Notes: generated by a model not told the origin, from the letters alone. A DNA stretch of 64,000 nt from Sindora glabra (GCA_020226215.1 CM035228.1:2409901-2473900), one strand, 5' to 3'. Positions 1-12,746 are shown, numbered from the stretch's first letter. Numbers and translations: made by a program.

Positions 1-3000
1 TAACTGTTAGTAATTCAGTTATTATATAATATAATAAATTAATGTAAATTTTTTAAGTTTTGCATTGATGCTGATTGTTTTTATTAGTTTCATTGTGCGT
101 TGAATTATCTTTATCAGTTATAATTTTACTGGTAAAGTGTTGTTGCAAAAATTTTTAGAAATTTATAAATTATTACAAATAGAATTTTTAATTTTTGTTA
201 AAGAAAAATTTAAAATATATTGATATTTATTATTTTAAATTAATATTTAAATATAAAATAGAAATAATATTTTATGTGTGCATGTGACTCCTTAAAATTC
301 TTCTCTAATTTTTCCCCTAATAAAAAATGAGAGTTACTATCGATTAATAAAATCCTTTATAGATATATAGTTATAATAGTGGGAAGTATTATTTTGTAAC
401 TAATATTGAATAGATACTCATAGTTATCTTCTTTATAATTGTGTTTAAATTATCAATTAATAATCTATAATGGATATATGGCAATGAAAATATAAGGCAT
501 TATTTAGTGAATAATGTCAAATAAACATTTATAATATATCTTAATTGGAATAAATGAATTAAATATTTTGAGTGAGGCAACAATTTGAAATAAGAGAATT
601 TAATTTTTTTGTGTGAGGCAATAATTGTAAATAAGTCTCATATGATGTTTAATGAAGTATGACCCCATGTCTATGTTGTAGTATTGCTATTGTATGTTTG
701 TCTCAATTGATACTAAAGAGAAAAGCAATAAGTTTTATATTTATGATAATTGATGGCTATTTGATCCTATTACTTTTTTTATTTGTAGTTTGATCACTTT
801 AAATAGGATAATAAGATCATATGATATGTTGTGTTAGTAAGAATATTAAAATATCTTATTTGAGTGGCCACATATTGAGTATAACCATAATATACATACT
901 TTAGGTATATATATGAATCTTGAGCATGTAAATGTAATTTGCTATTTAATAAATGGTTTGGCGCCTCATAATGTATTAAATTAGTGAAAGTATATTTATA
1001 TTATGCCTATTATGCATATATATAATTTGTCTTATGTCTCGATGTTGTTGTATATGTTAAAAGCACACATAAGATTTGCATTTAGAAACATTTAAACTCT
1101 ATCTTATTTATTGTGTTGAAATTATTGAATCTCATTTGACATAATAAGAGAATGCTTGGAACATAAAGTTGAATATATATATTTAATTTGATCATATTTG
1201 TCCAATTGCTTTATATCCACTTTTGGTTTTGCCCATTAAAGTGCAAGTCTTAATACGAGTGATATTAGTATTTGTATTAAATGTAATGATCCTCATGCTA
1301 AATGTTTATGATATTATTTTAGACTCGTAGTTGTAATAGTATCATGCTCGTTATTTAATATTTCTTATTATTGTAATCTAAGATTTTGTTTTTCTAATTA
1401 TACTATTCGAGTGGGAGGCTATTAAAAGTATATCGTGGACTAGTATATTTAGTAATAATTTGTGGATTTAGATTAATGAGTGCACGATAATGTAGAGCAT
1501 TGTAGTTAGGTCCAAGTTCTTATCATATTATGATTATGCCCTATTTGGATGCTTAGGTTTGCATGGATGTTTTACTTTGTAGGCTTTTGTTCATGTGTTT
1601 TCTATGATAGATAGGTTCACTCGTTTGACTTATTAGGGAAAGGTCTAAATTTTCACCTAGCATATACTTGTAGTTGTCCCATTAAAATATAAGATTTTTA
1701 ATATATATTAGGGGATGTGAGTTGGGTAATTCCTTTATAACTTTTTTAGTATATCTTCTTTATCTATTATATTCGAAGAAATCAAGTGCGTCGGAGATAA
1801 AAAGGATAATTCATAATTCTAGAATATGCTAGATTTATTATCAAGGATATCAAATTGACAAACAAATATAATTTTCATCCTAATATATTTTCTAACTAAT
1901 TGTTTAACACAAATTCATTATTATGTAATATGATAAATACGATCTTAGTTTGATTTTTCAATTATTGATCTTTTTTTTTAACAATTTCATCATTTGAACC
2001 AATTAAAAAAATAACAATTATTATACTTGTACTGCTATTTTATTAAATTTCATTTCATTGTGTTAAATCAAATACTTCTAAAAAATTGGTTTATATTCTC
2101 TAGTTTTTAATATTTTGATCATTTTACATTATGTTAAAGAAATATAAATATAATATTTTATAAGTCTTATATATAATTTCTTTTGAATCTCAATGCACAT
2201 TAAAAGTTTTTTTTCCTTATATGACAAGAAAAATAAGGAGAAGAGAAATGGTGCAAACTTAAAAATTTAACAAAATCAACATTTAATTGGTTTAGTGATA
2301 GTAGGTGAAAATTTTAAAGCATTTTGAATTCCAAAGGATCCTAGGTTTGCTCCTTAAAAGTATTATTATCGAGAATGATTTATTGTTTGATACTCTTACC
2401 TTGAGCAATGATAGGAAAACTTAGGCGTTAAAAAAAAAGGTAAATAGACAACTGACTCGTAAGGTTAAAAAGTCATTTCGTATGCGTTAAAGTGGAATTT
2501 AGGGATGATAATGGGATAAGGGAGGAGCAAATTAGCAATCTCTACTTCTTATTTTTGGGAACAAAACTCTCCCTATTCTTATATTTCATGAGATAATAGA
2601 TTTCTACAAATTTTTTAGTGAAATGATGAAAAAAAAGCAATTAAGAAAAAATATAAAATTGAAATTATAGGTTATAAATTCATATGCAATTATTAAATAT
2701 TTTTCAACACCAATAAATAAAAAAATAAAAATATTTAGATATAAACATTATTAAATTATATATATTCAATATAATATTATAATAAGACATCTAAAATTAT
2801 CCATAATTGACTTAAATAATTTAAAATTAAAAAAATTAAGTTGATGCATAACTAACAATTATTATTATTTTTTACTTTTATGGTCTCTAATAAAATTTTA
2901 AAGTATTTTTATATATTAATGATTGGAATAAGATTATTGAAATGACCCAAAAAAAAAAAAGAAAAATTACATGATCATATTTGGGTGTGTGTATATATAT
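1..3000. other. AT-rich gene-free flank
   Basis: No open frame here resembles a protein I know. The sequence is strongly AT-rich with many short homopolymers, and I could not pair it into terminal repeats or find a domain. It may be old transposon debris. It ends in the promoter region of the gibberellin receptor gene. Confidence 0.5.
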
Positions 3001-3338
3001 TATATATAACAAAAATATAATTTTATAACATTGAACTTTCAGGAATCAAAATAATATATTGTTGTTCGAGACGGAAAATTGTGATATACTTTACTTCATG
3101 GGACTAAAAATCACATCACCCCCTAAATCTTACGAAATAATTCCTGTAAGGTATTGTAAGGTTGGAGTATTTCGTCATTACCATTCCGGACGATGCACCG
3201 TTTGTCGTGAGGTGCCCTGCCACAGGGGCGCCCGCAGGGAGCCTGTTCTCCCTCCGTCCCGTTCTGTTTTTCTTACCCTTTCATCACACACAAGGGCTTA
3301 TTATGACGTAGATAGCAGAACAGAACCCCAAAAACGAA

Positions 3339-3344
3339 TATAAA
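3339..3344 (+). promoter_or_regulatory. Candidate TATA box for GID1
   Basis: A TATAAA lies about 400 bases before the GID1 start codon. The stretch between them (about 3360-3740) is less AT-rich and pyrimidine-rich, as expected of a plant 5' leader. The transcription start is not visible from sequence alone. Confidence 0.3.
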
Positions 3345-3740
3345 TTTAGTTTAGCAGAAGCGGGTCCCACATCAACAGTTCTCTTTCGGCCCATTACTTT
3401 GTCGTTCGCTCCTGTCGCACTTTAGCATTTGTCTTCACGCATTTTCTACAGGGCGCACCATATCCCCCTCTCCCTCTTATCCTTCAGCTCTGTCCTCTGT
3501 TTCTTATGGCAGTGAACTGATCTCTGACATTTATCAAACTTGTTACTGAGTAGTGACCTCCAACAGATTAGCTCCTTTTATGATGCCAAACCAGTGTTCG
3601 AAGAACACTTGATCTTTCCACCGGAAAGAATCGTGCAAATCGCGATTATTGATGGGTCTTTGCTGTTTTTCGAATATTTGAAGGTTTGTGAAGTAGCTTT
3701 TTGAGGATCTATAATTAGGGTTTCTTAAGGATCTGTTCTC

Positions 3741-5475
3741 ATGGCTGGGAGTAACGAAGTTAACCTCAATGAGTCCAGGGTATGCTCTACCACTATTGGT
3801 CTGTTTTCGATTTTTGTTTTTCATCGCTGTCCATTGCTTTCAATCCAGCTAAGATTCTTCTGAAATTTCATGGTTTTTGTGTTTCAGATTTGTTCTTTTA
3901 TAGATAGTTTACCATAATCTTGCTTCAGCGGGGTGTTTGTTTTACGTTTTATGAAATAAAGTTCCATACCGATGGTTTATCTCTAGTAAGTAATTGGTAT
4001 TCGGATTATTTCGTTTGGCGTGTGGGTATTGTTTCCTTATGGGTCTCTCTTCCTGGGACTTTTAATACTACGCCAAGTAACCACTCCTACACTGTGAGCT
4101 GTAATTTTTTCAGGGCAAAAGTAGCGTACATGTTTCCGTCAAATGTTTGGTTTTATGGAGCTTGAAGATTCTTCCTAGCGCGATCTAGTTGTGTTCTAGG
4201 CTTTGATTGGATTAGTTTTGTAGTACCATCTGGTGTTTACCGTTCTCCTGGTTGCCTTTTGAATTGTATGATTTTACCCATGGATGTTTTTGGGCTTCTG
4301 GTTTAGTGTTTTTCACTAAATGGTTTGATTTTAGGTTTGGCTACTCAGCTTTCTGCAGTCCCTGCTTGCTCATTTCTGGAGTCTCTAGGATTTCATTATT
4401 GCTTGAATATATGAGCATAACTTATCTTGCCAAAAGCTTCTATTGTCTAATAGTTGTGGCATTTGATATCCTGTAGATGGTGGTACCGCTAAATATGTGG
4501 GTTCTCATTTCCAATTTTAAGCTGTCCTACAAAGTTCTTCGGCGCCCAGATGGTACTTTCAACCGGCATTTAGCAGAGTTTCTTGATCGGAAAGTTCCAG
4601 CCAATGCCAACCCTGTTGATGGGGTTTTCTCTTTTGATGTTATTATTGATCGTGAAACTAATCTCCTTAGTCGAATTTATAGACCTGCTGACAGTGAGGA
4701 ATCTTTTGTGAATCTTGTTGACCTTGAGAGGCCTGTCACCTCTGAGGTTCTCCCTGTCATCATATTCTTTCATGGTGGAAGCTTTGCACATTCATCTGCT
4801 AATAGTGCCATATATGATACTCTATGTCGGCGGCTGGTTGGCATTTGTAAGGCTATTGTTGTGTCAGTGAATTATAGGCGTGCACCAGAAAGTAGGTGTC
4901 CTTGTGCCTATGATGATGGCTGGGCGGCTCTTAGATGGGTCAACTCTAGATCATGGCTTCAAAGTCAGAAGGACAAGAAAGTTCACATTTACATGGCTGG
5001 GGATAGCTCAGGCGGGAACATTGTACATCATGTTGCCCTGAGAGCTGGAGAATCTGGAATTGAAGTAATGGGGAATATATTGCTCAACCCATTATTTGGT
5101 GGGCAAGAAAGAACTGAATCTGAGAGGAGATTGGATGGAAAATATTTTGTTACAGTGAAAGATCGTGACTGGTATTGGAGAGCTTTTCTTCCTGAGGGTG
5201 CAGATAGAGATCATCATGCATGTAATCCATTTGGTCCCAACGGCACAAGTCTTGAAGGAATTGCCTTTCCAAAGAGCCTTGTTGTGGTTGCTGGTTTAGA
5301 CCTGCTTCAGGACTGGCAGTTGGGTTATGCCAAAGGGCTTGAGAAGGCTGGACAAGATGTGAAATTGCTATTCCTGGAGCAGGCAACGATTGGGTTTTAC
5401 TTGTTGCCAAATAATGAGCACTTCTACACCGTCATGGATGAGATAAAAAATTTTGTGAGCCCTGACTGTTCATAG
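3741..5475 (+). CDS. GID1: Gibberellin receptor GID1 (A/C-like)
   Basis: Soluble nuclear and cytoplasmic receptor that binds bioactive gibberellin and then DELLA repressors, leading to their degradation. Two exons: 3741-3779 (MAGSNEVNLNESR) and 4477-5475, joined in phase 0 across a GT-AG intron; a single intron at this place is typical of the family. The product is 345 aa, the normal length. Visible features are the N-terminal lid, LRRPDG, the HGGS oxyanion motif (about 113-116), GDSSGG around Ser191, the FVTVKDRDWYW stretch, GLDLLQDWQ, and ATIGFY, where Ile replaces the hydrolase triad His. That loss is what makes GID1 a receptor and not a carboxylesterase. It resembles Arabidopsis GID1A/C more than GID1B. 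Some positions I remember as nearly invariant differ (see findings). The frame is open throughout. Confidence 0.95.
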
Positions 5476-6087
5476 GTTTAACTACACCCGTTGGTTGCTG
5501 CTATACATAACATAAAGGTTTGTTTGCAATTTAGATGATTGTGTAGGCATGCTACTTAGTGTTATATTAATGGTGGTTTCTATAGGACCCTGCTTCCTTC
5601 ATCTGTTACCTATGGTTTTAAATGTGTCCGAGATTACTGTAACCAGCATATAGCTGGGTGATGCTTTTCTGAGGCACAATATCAGGAAACTGGAATTGTG
5701 TGTTCTCGATATCTTTTAGGATAAAAGGAGCTACATGACCAAGTTATATTGGAACCGCTGAATTATGATTTACTTGTTCTGGCTTCCAGCCAAAAAGGGG
5801 CAGGAAGACAGGATGCTGGCGTGACCTTGATAGCCAAGCAGTGGGGCTTGTTTCCTGGCTAGTGCTATATATATTTTTATGTGGCTAATTTTGTAACACG
5901 GATAGGTATAAATATGATATGATATTATGGTCCTGTATAATCATTTAATTATATGCTTGTGCTATCTTTATCTTAGTGTTTGTTTTATGGTTCTGTATTT
6001 GACCTTTTTTCTGTAATGGGTTGTTAATCTCGTGAAGAACATTTCGCAGACCATGCAAATGTAAATTTCAGTGTAATGTCAAGTGTC

Positions 6088-6089
<2 letters not shown>
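5476..6089 (+). other. GID1 3' flank, probable 3' UTR
   Basis: The sequence after the GID1 stop stays less AT-rich than the intergenic DNA for about 400 bases and probably holds the 3' UTR. I see no gene or structured RNA. The poly(A) site cannot be fixed by eye. Confidence 0.4.

Positions 6090-6125
<36 letters not shown>
6090..6125. repeat. (AT)n microsatellite
   Basis: A near-perfect AT dinucleotide run of about 17 units. A shorter one (about 9 units) lies at 23397-23414. Such tracts vary in length between individuals. Confidence 0.95.
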
Positions 6126-6128
<3 letters not shown>

Positions 6129-6915
6129 ATTTCAGGCCTATCTCTAATCATATCGCAGCATCCAAAGTTTTCTATTTTATGTTTGTCCATGCATGAATCA
6201 CCCGTGAGATATGGAACGTAATCATGGACCATAAATCATAAATGTTTCAATGTTCTCATTATCTACTTTACCATATTTCAACAAAAATAATCGTATATTT
6301 TGACATGAACTTAGAGGGATTTAGGTTATATCAAATTCAGATGTTTGAAGCTTTCTCGCTTGTAATATGTATAATTGCATGATCACGTCAACCGGAGTAT
6401 TTAACAATTCTGGTGTTAGAAATTCTGGCTAATGTCATGCTTTCAGTTGTTAAAATGGTACATAGCTTCATGCTGTTTACTGCTTAAATTGACTCTGCAA
6501 AGATCAATTTGTAAGTGATGATATGTCTCGTTTGGGAGAGTCAATGTCTGCATAGATATCCCGTGGGACCCCCACTCTAGAGTGCCCCACAGGCCACAAG
6601 CACCACTTGAATTGGCTGGGGAAGGAAGTTACGCAGCTTGAATTTGCAAATCCCTCAAATCTCCCTAAGCAGGCCTGAAGCCTCCCAAATTTAATGTATT
6701 ATTATATTTTTAGGGGACTTAACAAAGGGTCAAACCAAATTGAAATCCATTCGACTTGTTAAGATTTGTTTTTAAATGAGTTCATTTTTATTGGTTTGGT
6801 TCAATTCGATCTTGTTTGCAAGCTCGTTAGATTGATTGGTAGGCTCATTTTTTTTTAAGTTTTAATTTATATTTTAATTTTTATTATTTATTTTTATATT
6901 TATTAATTCTCTTAT
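6126..6915. other. Intergenic, no gene seen
   Basis: About 0.8 kb between the microsatellite and the MULE. I see no coding potential or RNA gene. It becomes more AT-rich toward the element. Confidence 0.5.
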
Positions 6916-6924
6916 TTATTTTTA

Positions 6925-7127
6925 AAGAAAATACCTATTAATGTCCTTGTGATATTCACTTTGTTTCAATGTTAACTTTGTAAAATGATTTATATCAATT
7001 TTATTCGTGATTAACTTTGTGAAATGATTTATATCAATTTTATTCGTGACAAATATTAATTTGTTCGATCTTACCTCTCAATTAGTAGGCTGTTCAAACG
7101 CATAATGGAAAGTTGACATGGACATCC
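6925..7127 (+). repeat. MULE left terminal inverted repeat
   Basis: Pairs with the reverse complement of 12575-12737; shared blocks include GATATTCACTTTG near the tip and TTGACATGGACATC at the inner edge. It is about 40 bases longer than the right copy because a 39-bp block (6972-7010) is repeated at once (7011-7049). Confidence 0.88.
6972..7049 (+). repeat. 39-bp tandem duplication in the left TIR
   Basis: Two adjacent copies of a 39-base unit, 6972-7010 and 7011-7049, differing at about one position. The right terminal repeat has one counterpart, so the duplication probably arose after the element's ends were set. Confidence 0.9.
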
Positions 7128-7783
7128 TTGATTTGTGTGACCTCACTCAAATTGCTGGTTGTAATGAATATGTGTAGGTTGAGCTAGATAGTTGATAATG
7201 CGAGACCCAACAATATCATTTGGCTTCCTCTTTATAATTTCCTCTACTATGAAATATAAAAAGTTTCAAAGTTGAAGAATAGTAAAACACTTGTGTCTAG
7301 GAGAGGAAATGCATTAAAGTTTTGCGAGAATTTCTTCGATTTAGTCATTGTGGTGTGTTCAAGTAAGTTCTTAAAATTATTTCTTTAGGTTTTTCTAGTT
7401 TAAATATTATGTGGGGGGATTTTTCCATGTGAAATTTTGTTCTTGACAAAGGATGTGTATATTTAGTCAAGCTTTTGCACCTTAGTAGTTTTTATGCAAT
7501 TTCAGTAGAATGATTCATTAGGTTCCCATTCTAAGCCTTCTATCATTCGATGAGTGTCCAATGCGAGTTCAATCATTTTGACCTAAAATTATGAGAAAGA
7601 CTTGTAAGGTTTAATTCCATTTAAGTGTTATCAATATATTATATATCAATTTAAGAAAGTTTATTTTTAGACAATGCTTGATGAGTCAAAGTGAAAGAAT
7701 ACATGTTGAAATGTTAATTGGCCCTTAAACTTGAAATTATTTTTAGACAATGCTTTTTATCACCACCTTAATGTTTATTTTGA

Positions 7784-10750
7784 TTGTGCAGGATGCTTGA
7801 AGGGTTTGCATTAGATGTTATTCATGGAGAACGATTTGAACAAAATCCTAGTTTGAGTTATATGGGAGAGGAAAAACAATATTATGATGACTATGATATA
7901 GATAGAATATCTCTTCTAGTTATTTCGAAGTGCTTGAACGGATTTAGATATACTAAATATAGTAACTGTGTTTACCTTATACTTGGTATGTCATTGGATG
8001 AATGATTGAAGGACTTGAAGAATTATGTTAACTATTTGCAAATGATGGAAACTGTGAAAGGGCATGAGGAACTTGAGTTGTTCATTGAACATGTTATTAG
8101 CCAGCCAAATATTGTGGAAGGTATTGAGGGGCCAATGAGTAAATGGATAAGGCCAATGTAACAGAGGCTGTAGAAGAAGAAATTATGGTTGATGTTAACA
8201 TAGAAGGCTTTGGTTTGGAAGATTTTCATGTTATGGATGCTATTTCAATGGATGACATAATAGGGGAGCCAATTAGAAAGCATGGAAATAGGCATAAGAA
8301 AGATGAATGTAGCTCAGACGAAATATGAATATAGCTCAGATAATTATGATTCAGTTGAAAATGGTCATTTTAAATATACTCTATAGGATACCTTAGAAGA
8401 TGATGATATGTTATTTAAGAAATACACATAAGACATGCATGAGGATAAGGATACATCTTGTGCATCCAAGAATTAACTTCCCAAGAAAGTATGAGCCAAG
8501 AAGCAACCTATTAGAAAAAAAGACTACCCAAGTATTAATTTCCCAAGAAAGAACTAGCCAAAAACCTGAAAGTGGAGAAAAAGATTATATGGGTGACTTT
8601 GATATGCTGTGCATGGAGGTTAGCTCTGACGAAGAAAATGAAGATAGGGATGATGCTAAGAAGCCCAAGGTATGGATAGATAAATTTCTCCAATTTAATA
8701 AAAAAGTGAAGTATGATCATGTTAAGTTTGAAATAAGGATGATATTTCTTAACCTAGAAACATTTAAAAAAGTTGTTAGAGATTATCTAGTCTATGACAG
8801 AAAACCAACACAATTACTAAAAATTAACTTTCTTAGGTGTAGAGCTATTTGCCTTGAACCTTGCCCTTAGAAGCTATTCTATTCTTGGTCAAAAGACATC
8901 CAAAACTTCCAAATTAAGAGATTCAATGATGTACACACATGTTATAGGACTTTAAGGGTACCATTGGTAAATTCAAAGAAGCTTGCTAATTTACTAGTTA
9001 ACTTTTTGAGGACTAGCTCAAAGCCAACCATTTCTAATATCTAAAATCATTTGAAGGCTCATTATAACTTGATAGTGACTAGGACTAAGCATATAGAGCA
9101 TAGCAGAAAGCTAGATCTATAATGAAAGGTGATGAAAGAGAGCAATATGCAAAGTTATGCAACTATCTTAAGGAGTTAAGGCTTCAAAACCTAGGAACAA
9201 CCATTCAATTTACAGTTGATAGAATATCTTTAGAAGATCTTTCCAAATTCAATAGGTTGTATATTTATTTGAGGGCTTTTATAAAGGGGTTTGTTGGCGG
9301 GTGCAGACCATTGATAGAACTTGATGGATGTTATTTCAAGGGATATTATAGGGGCTATTTGCTACTTGTAGTAGGTCAAAATGCTGACAATGGATTTTAT
9401 CCCATTGCATATGTTATTGTAAATGTAGAGAATAAAGACACTTGGATCTGGTTCTTAACAATGCTATTGAAAGATCTAATTGTCGTGATAGATAAAAAGA
9501 TTTAGTTTTATCAATGATCAATAAAAGGTATCACACTTAACTATAAACCTTTTATGTGATAGCCTACTTTGCTTAGTACTTTAACTAGCAGTATCAATAT
9601 TTTTTATGATACTACAGTATGGATTAGCTATCATTTGTCACTTTAATCATCATGTATAGTGGCAAGGTATAATATGATATGATCCACATTAATAGGAGCT
9701 ACATCATGAAATAATTACATAATAAATTGCACTTGATTTTGGTATATATTGGACTACTAATAGTAATTGAACTTATGCTAATTTTTGCATTTTAACAGGG
9801 CCTTATTCTAGCCTTAGTAGGGCTTTTACTTAAGGCAGAACATAGATTTTTGCTGTAGGCATATGTTCACTAATTATGCTGAGAAATTTAAAGGGAAAAA
9901 ACTTGGGGATCATATATGGGCATGTGCGAGGGCCACAACTATGATATAATTTAATACATAAAAAGAGAAGCTGAAAAGTTTCAATAAAGATGCATGGGAA
10001 CACTTAGCTAAGTTCCAGCTAACAGTATGGACTAGAGTAGCATTCATGCCCTACGCAAAGAGCCAAACTTTCACGAATAACATGTGTGAGCAATTTAATT
10101 TGAAGATTGTGTAGTGTCGAGGCAAACCAATCATTACATTGCCAGAAGACATTAGGTTGTACATAGTGAGTAAGCACATGAGAAGGAGGAAATTAATTAC
10201 TAAGATAGTTAGACCACTTTGTCCCAAGGTTAAAAAGAGATTAAAAAAAGCAAAAAAGAAAAGTAGGAGATGGAATCTAATGTGGATAGGTTATACAAAA
10301 GAATCCAGATTTGAGGTTGAGTGTAAACCTAATAAATTTGTTATAGATTTAAAGGAAAGGCATTGTTCTTGCAAGGTATGGGATCTTACTAGTATTCCAT
10401 GTGAACATGTTATATTAGCCCTTTGTTGGAAAAATTGTAAGTCGGAAGATTTTGTTTATCCTTATGGGACAAATAAGGCATTTCTTAGGGCTTATAAACC
10501 TTTGATCTAACATGTAAATAAGCTAAATTTATGGCCATCAAGTTCAAGGGACAGTTATAAAAAAAAGCTTATTGGAAGACCAAAAACATAGAAGAAGAAA
10601 GACTTTTTTGAGAAAGAGATTAAGTCCCAAAACCTTACAAAAATGAATAAGAGAATTATTTTAACTTGCAGCAAATGTGGTAAGGACGAATATAATTGTA
10701 GGACTTGCAAAGGTGCACTTACTCTTAATCTCAAAGGAAAGATAGTGATT
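7784..10750 (+). pseudogene. MURA-type MULE transposase, degenerate
   Basis: Would catalyse excision and insertion of the MULE. Pieces appear in family order. About 7800-8330 is an acidic N-terminal region like that of plant MuDR proteins. About 8590-8870 is the MuDR DNA-binding region (KPKVWIDKFLQFNKKVKYD). About 9122-9505 is the transposase core, with LIELDGCYFKG, GQNADNGFYPIAYVIV and ENKDTWIWFL. About 9800-10140 continues in pieces (AEHRF, HMFTNYAEKFKGKKLGDHIWACARATT, then GKPIITLPEDIRLY). About 10139-10510 carries a SWIM zinc finger (CSCKVWDLTSIPCEH), followed by GRPK and a zinc-knuckle-like end (CSKCGKDEYNCRTC, usual His not in place). Stops lie between the pieces, for example near 9042 and 9118. 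A gap at about 9525-9798 looks like an intron. A Ser/Thr-rich tail may run on toward 10975. Confidence 0.85.
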
Positions 10751-12107
10751 TAACTTATTTTTAATCCTATTTATGACTTTATATGATTATCTTATTAGAT
10801 CTACCTTCAAATGCAAAAATCAAGGATTACTGCATCTGTTGCCTCACAGGCTCCCTTTCCACTTACTACATCACATAGTTTAGTTCCAACTGTTGCATCA
10901 CAGGGTTCCAGCCAAGTTACTGCATTGCTTGCAACAAAAATGTCTTACCAAGTTGTTCCACCTATTATGAAGTAGGCAACTTCTGCCTAAAAGGGTTCAA
11001 AGAGGAAATTAGTTTGTCTTATGCCATGTGATGTGCTTTATTTGTGTAAAATTTTTAATTTTTCAACCTTTTCATTTTAATATGTGGAGCACTAAATTAT
11101 GCAAGGAACAACAAAGAAATGGACCCCATATGTCTTAACTGCCTAAAACCTGAAGGACCACATCTCTACAATTTAACAATCTCAAGAATCTATCAACAAA
11201 AATATGACAAAAGAGCCCTCCGCTGCCTTGTATATGGCTACCCAAAATGCAAATGGGCAGTGTTAAATTGTCATATACAATTATGTCAAATATACCTTCA
11301 AACATGTTAATAAGGCTTTTGTTGTCTCTTTAACAGGTTCTTTTTTCATGTGCATTGATTTTGGATTTAGATTACTTTGAAAGTGTGCACTTTGCTATTA
11401 TAGAAATTTAAGCAAGTTGGTGCATTTTGCTATTCTCGGAATTGTAGAAATGCTTACATTCACATTAAGCTTTTGTAATAGTTCCAAAGTGAATGAATTG
11501 ATTTCAATTGCCATTATTAGTGTTTTAAAGTTTCTATTCTAACTATACTATATAATAATGTTTACACAAAATTTATACAATAGTAATAATTAACACTATT
11601 CAGAGATAAGGTCAACTATCACCATCGTAAATAAAAATGTTGAAAATTCATATGGCTTCCAAGTTTGTTCAAAATAATATTAGCAACTAAAAATACTGAG
11701 AATCCATGTGACTTTAATTGCTGTTATTTATATCGTTTAATGTTGAATTATGGCTTCTAAATTTGTTCAAGATAATTAAACATTGCTTATATATTTTAGA
11801 AAATGACTAATTTAAATTAATTACAAACCTTCATTAACTAAATGGTATAATATATCAATCACATTTTGGGATTTTGCACTAAAAATTTACCCAAGCATAA
11901 TTTTGTTCAAATTACTAAAATATAGGTTGATTCAAAGAAAATGGCTTACATATTACAAAGTATACCTATAATTCAATTAGTACTTTAGTCCATTTTGCCT
12001 CTATCCACAGCACCTTTAAACATTAAACTTCCCCCTCCTTAAACTAGATATTATATTAACATTTATACCTAAATTGCACTTAAAACCCAAATAACACAAA
12101 ACAAAAC
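10751..12107. other. MULE interior between its two genes
   Basis: About 1.35 kb inside the element. The first 220 bases can be read as a Ser/Thr-rich transposase C-terminus. The rest holds only short open frames, such as a 63-codon one at 11119-11310, that I do not recognise. Confidence 0.5.
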
Positions 12108-12416
12108 CTAAGAAATTACAAGCAAACTCAATAACAATTTCACTAGCATTCCCAACTTGTTGCAATTTTCACAATTTACCTAACAAAAATACTTATAGTG
12201 TTCATCCCTTATTTTATACTTAGGACATCTCAAAAACTTCCTGTTGGAGTTCTTTTTTGTGGAAAAGGTGAGGAGAATGAACTTTAACCCACAGTTGCAT
12301 ATAGAATAAGCAGTTAAATCAGTTGCAAAAGTTGAAGTCGAAGTTGAAGTTGGAGAATAAACTCCACCAAAATAGTTGTCACATATTCCATCTCCCCCTA
12401 CTGCCTTGTTTTGCAA
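12108..12416 (-). pseudogene. GRF-type zinc-finger protein fragment in the MULE
   Basis: On the minus strand the frame reads a Ser/Thr repeat (STSTSTST) and then CNCGLKFILLTFSTKKNSNR, KFLRCPKY and a final YKYFC. This is the spacing of a GRF zinc finger: CxCG, then a hydrophobic and Thr-rich strand, then RxFxxCPxY, then a terminal Cys. A stop follows at 12180-12182. In the same frame the sequence goes on as VNCENCNKLGMLVKLLLSLL to a second stop at 12108-12110, which resembles the short linker and membrane segment many plant GRF proteins carry. There is no clear ATG; the frame opens near a TTG at 12416. It lies just inside the right TIR and points away from it. It may be an accessory gene of the element or a captured host gene. 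Confidence 0.7.
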
Positions 12417-12574
12417 TGGAAGACTAGTTTTTCCAAACTATTTACCCCTTCATTTTTTCTCTCGATCCACTGCACAATGGTTCCAAATAAAAGAGGCCAT
12501 AAAGATTCTTCTTCTTCTCTTTTGATATTATTTATCCTAAAATGACATCACCCACCAAGCCACGCAAGCATTTA

Positions 12575-12737
12575 GATGTCCATGTCAAGTTTTTGTTATG
12601 CATTTAAACGACACACTAATTAGAGGATAAAATCGAACAAATTAGTGTTGTTAAGAATAAAATTGATACAAATTATAGCACAAGGTTAATATTAAAACAA
12701 AGTGAATATTACAGGAACATAAATAAGCATTTTTCTC
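12575..12737 (-). repeat. MULE right terminal inverted repeat
   Basis: Reverse complement of the left TIR without the 39-bp duplication; about 163 bases. It is followed at once by the right copy of the candidate target duplication, 12738-12746. Confidence 0.88.
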
Positions 12738-12746
12738 TTATTTTTA

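Larger units (their letters stand above)
6925..12737 (+). mobile_element. Mutator-like element (MULE), about 5.8 kb
   Basis: A complete but decayed cut-and-paste DNA transposon. The ends are long imperfect inverted repeats: 6925-7127 matches the reverse complement of 12575-12737 along its length. The flanks carry a candidate 9-bp target duplication, TTATTTTTA at 6916-6924 and 12738-12746. Nine bases is the usual MULE length, but this one is AT-rich, so it is weaker proof than the repeats. Inside are a MURA-type transposase remnant on the plus strand and a GRF zinc-finger fragment on the minus strand. Several in-frame stops in the transposase mean it is probably not autonomous. Confidence 0.88.

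Noticed and set aside
3920..4476. Two open frames of 74-81 codons upstream of GID1 exon 2
   Set aside because: They lie in the GID1 intron, which has a clear GT donor after codon 13 and a TAG acceptor at 4474-4476.
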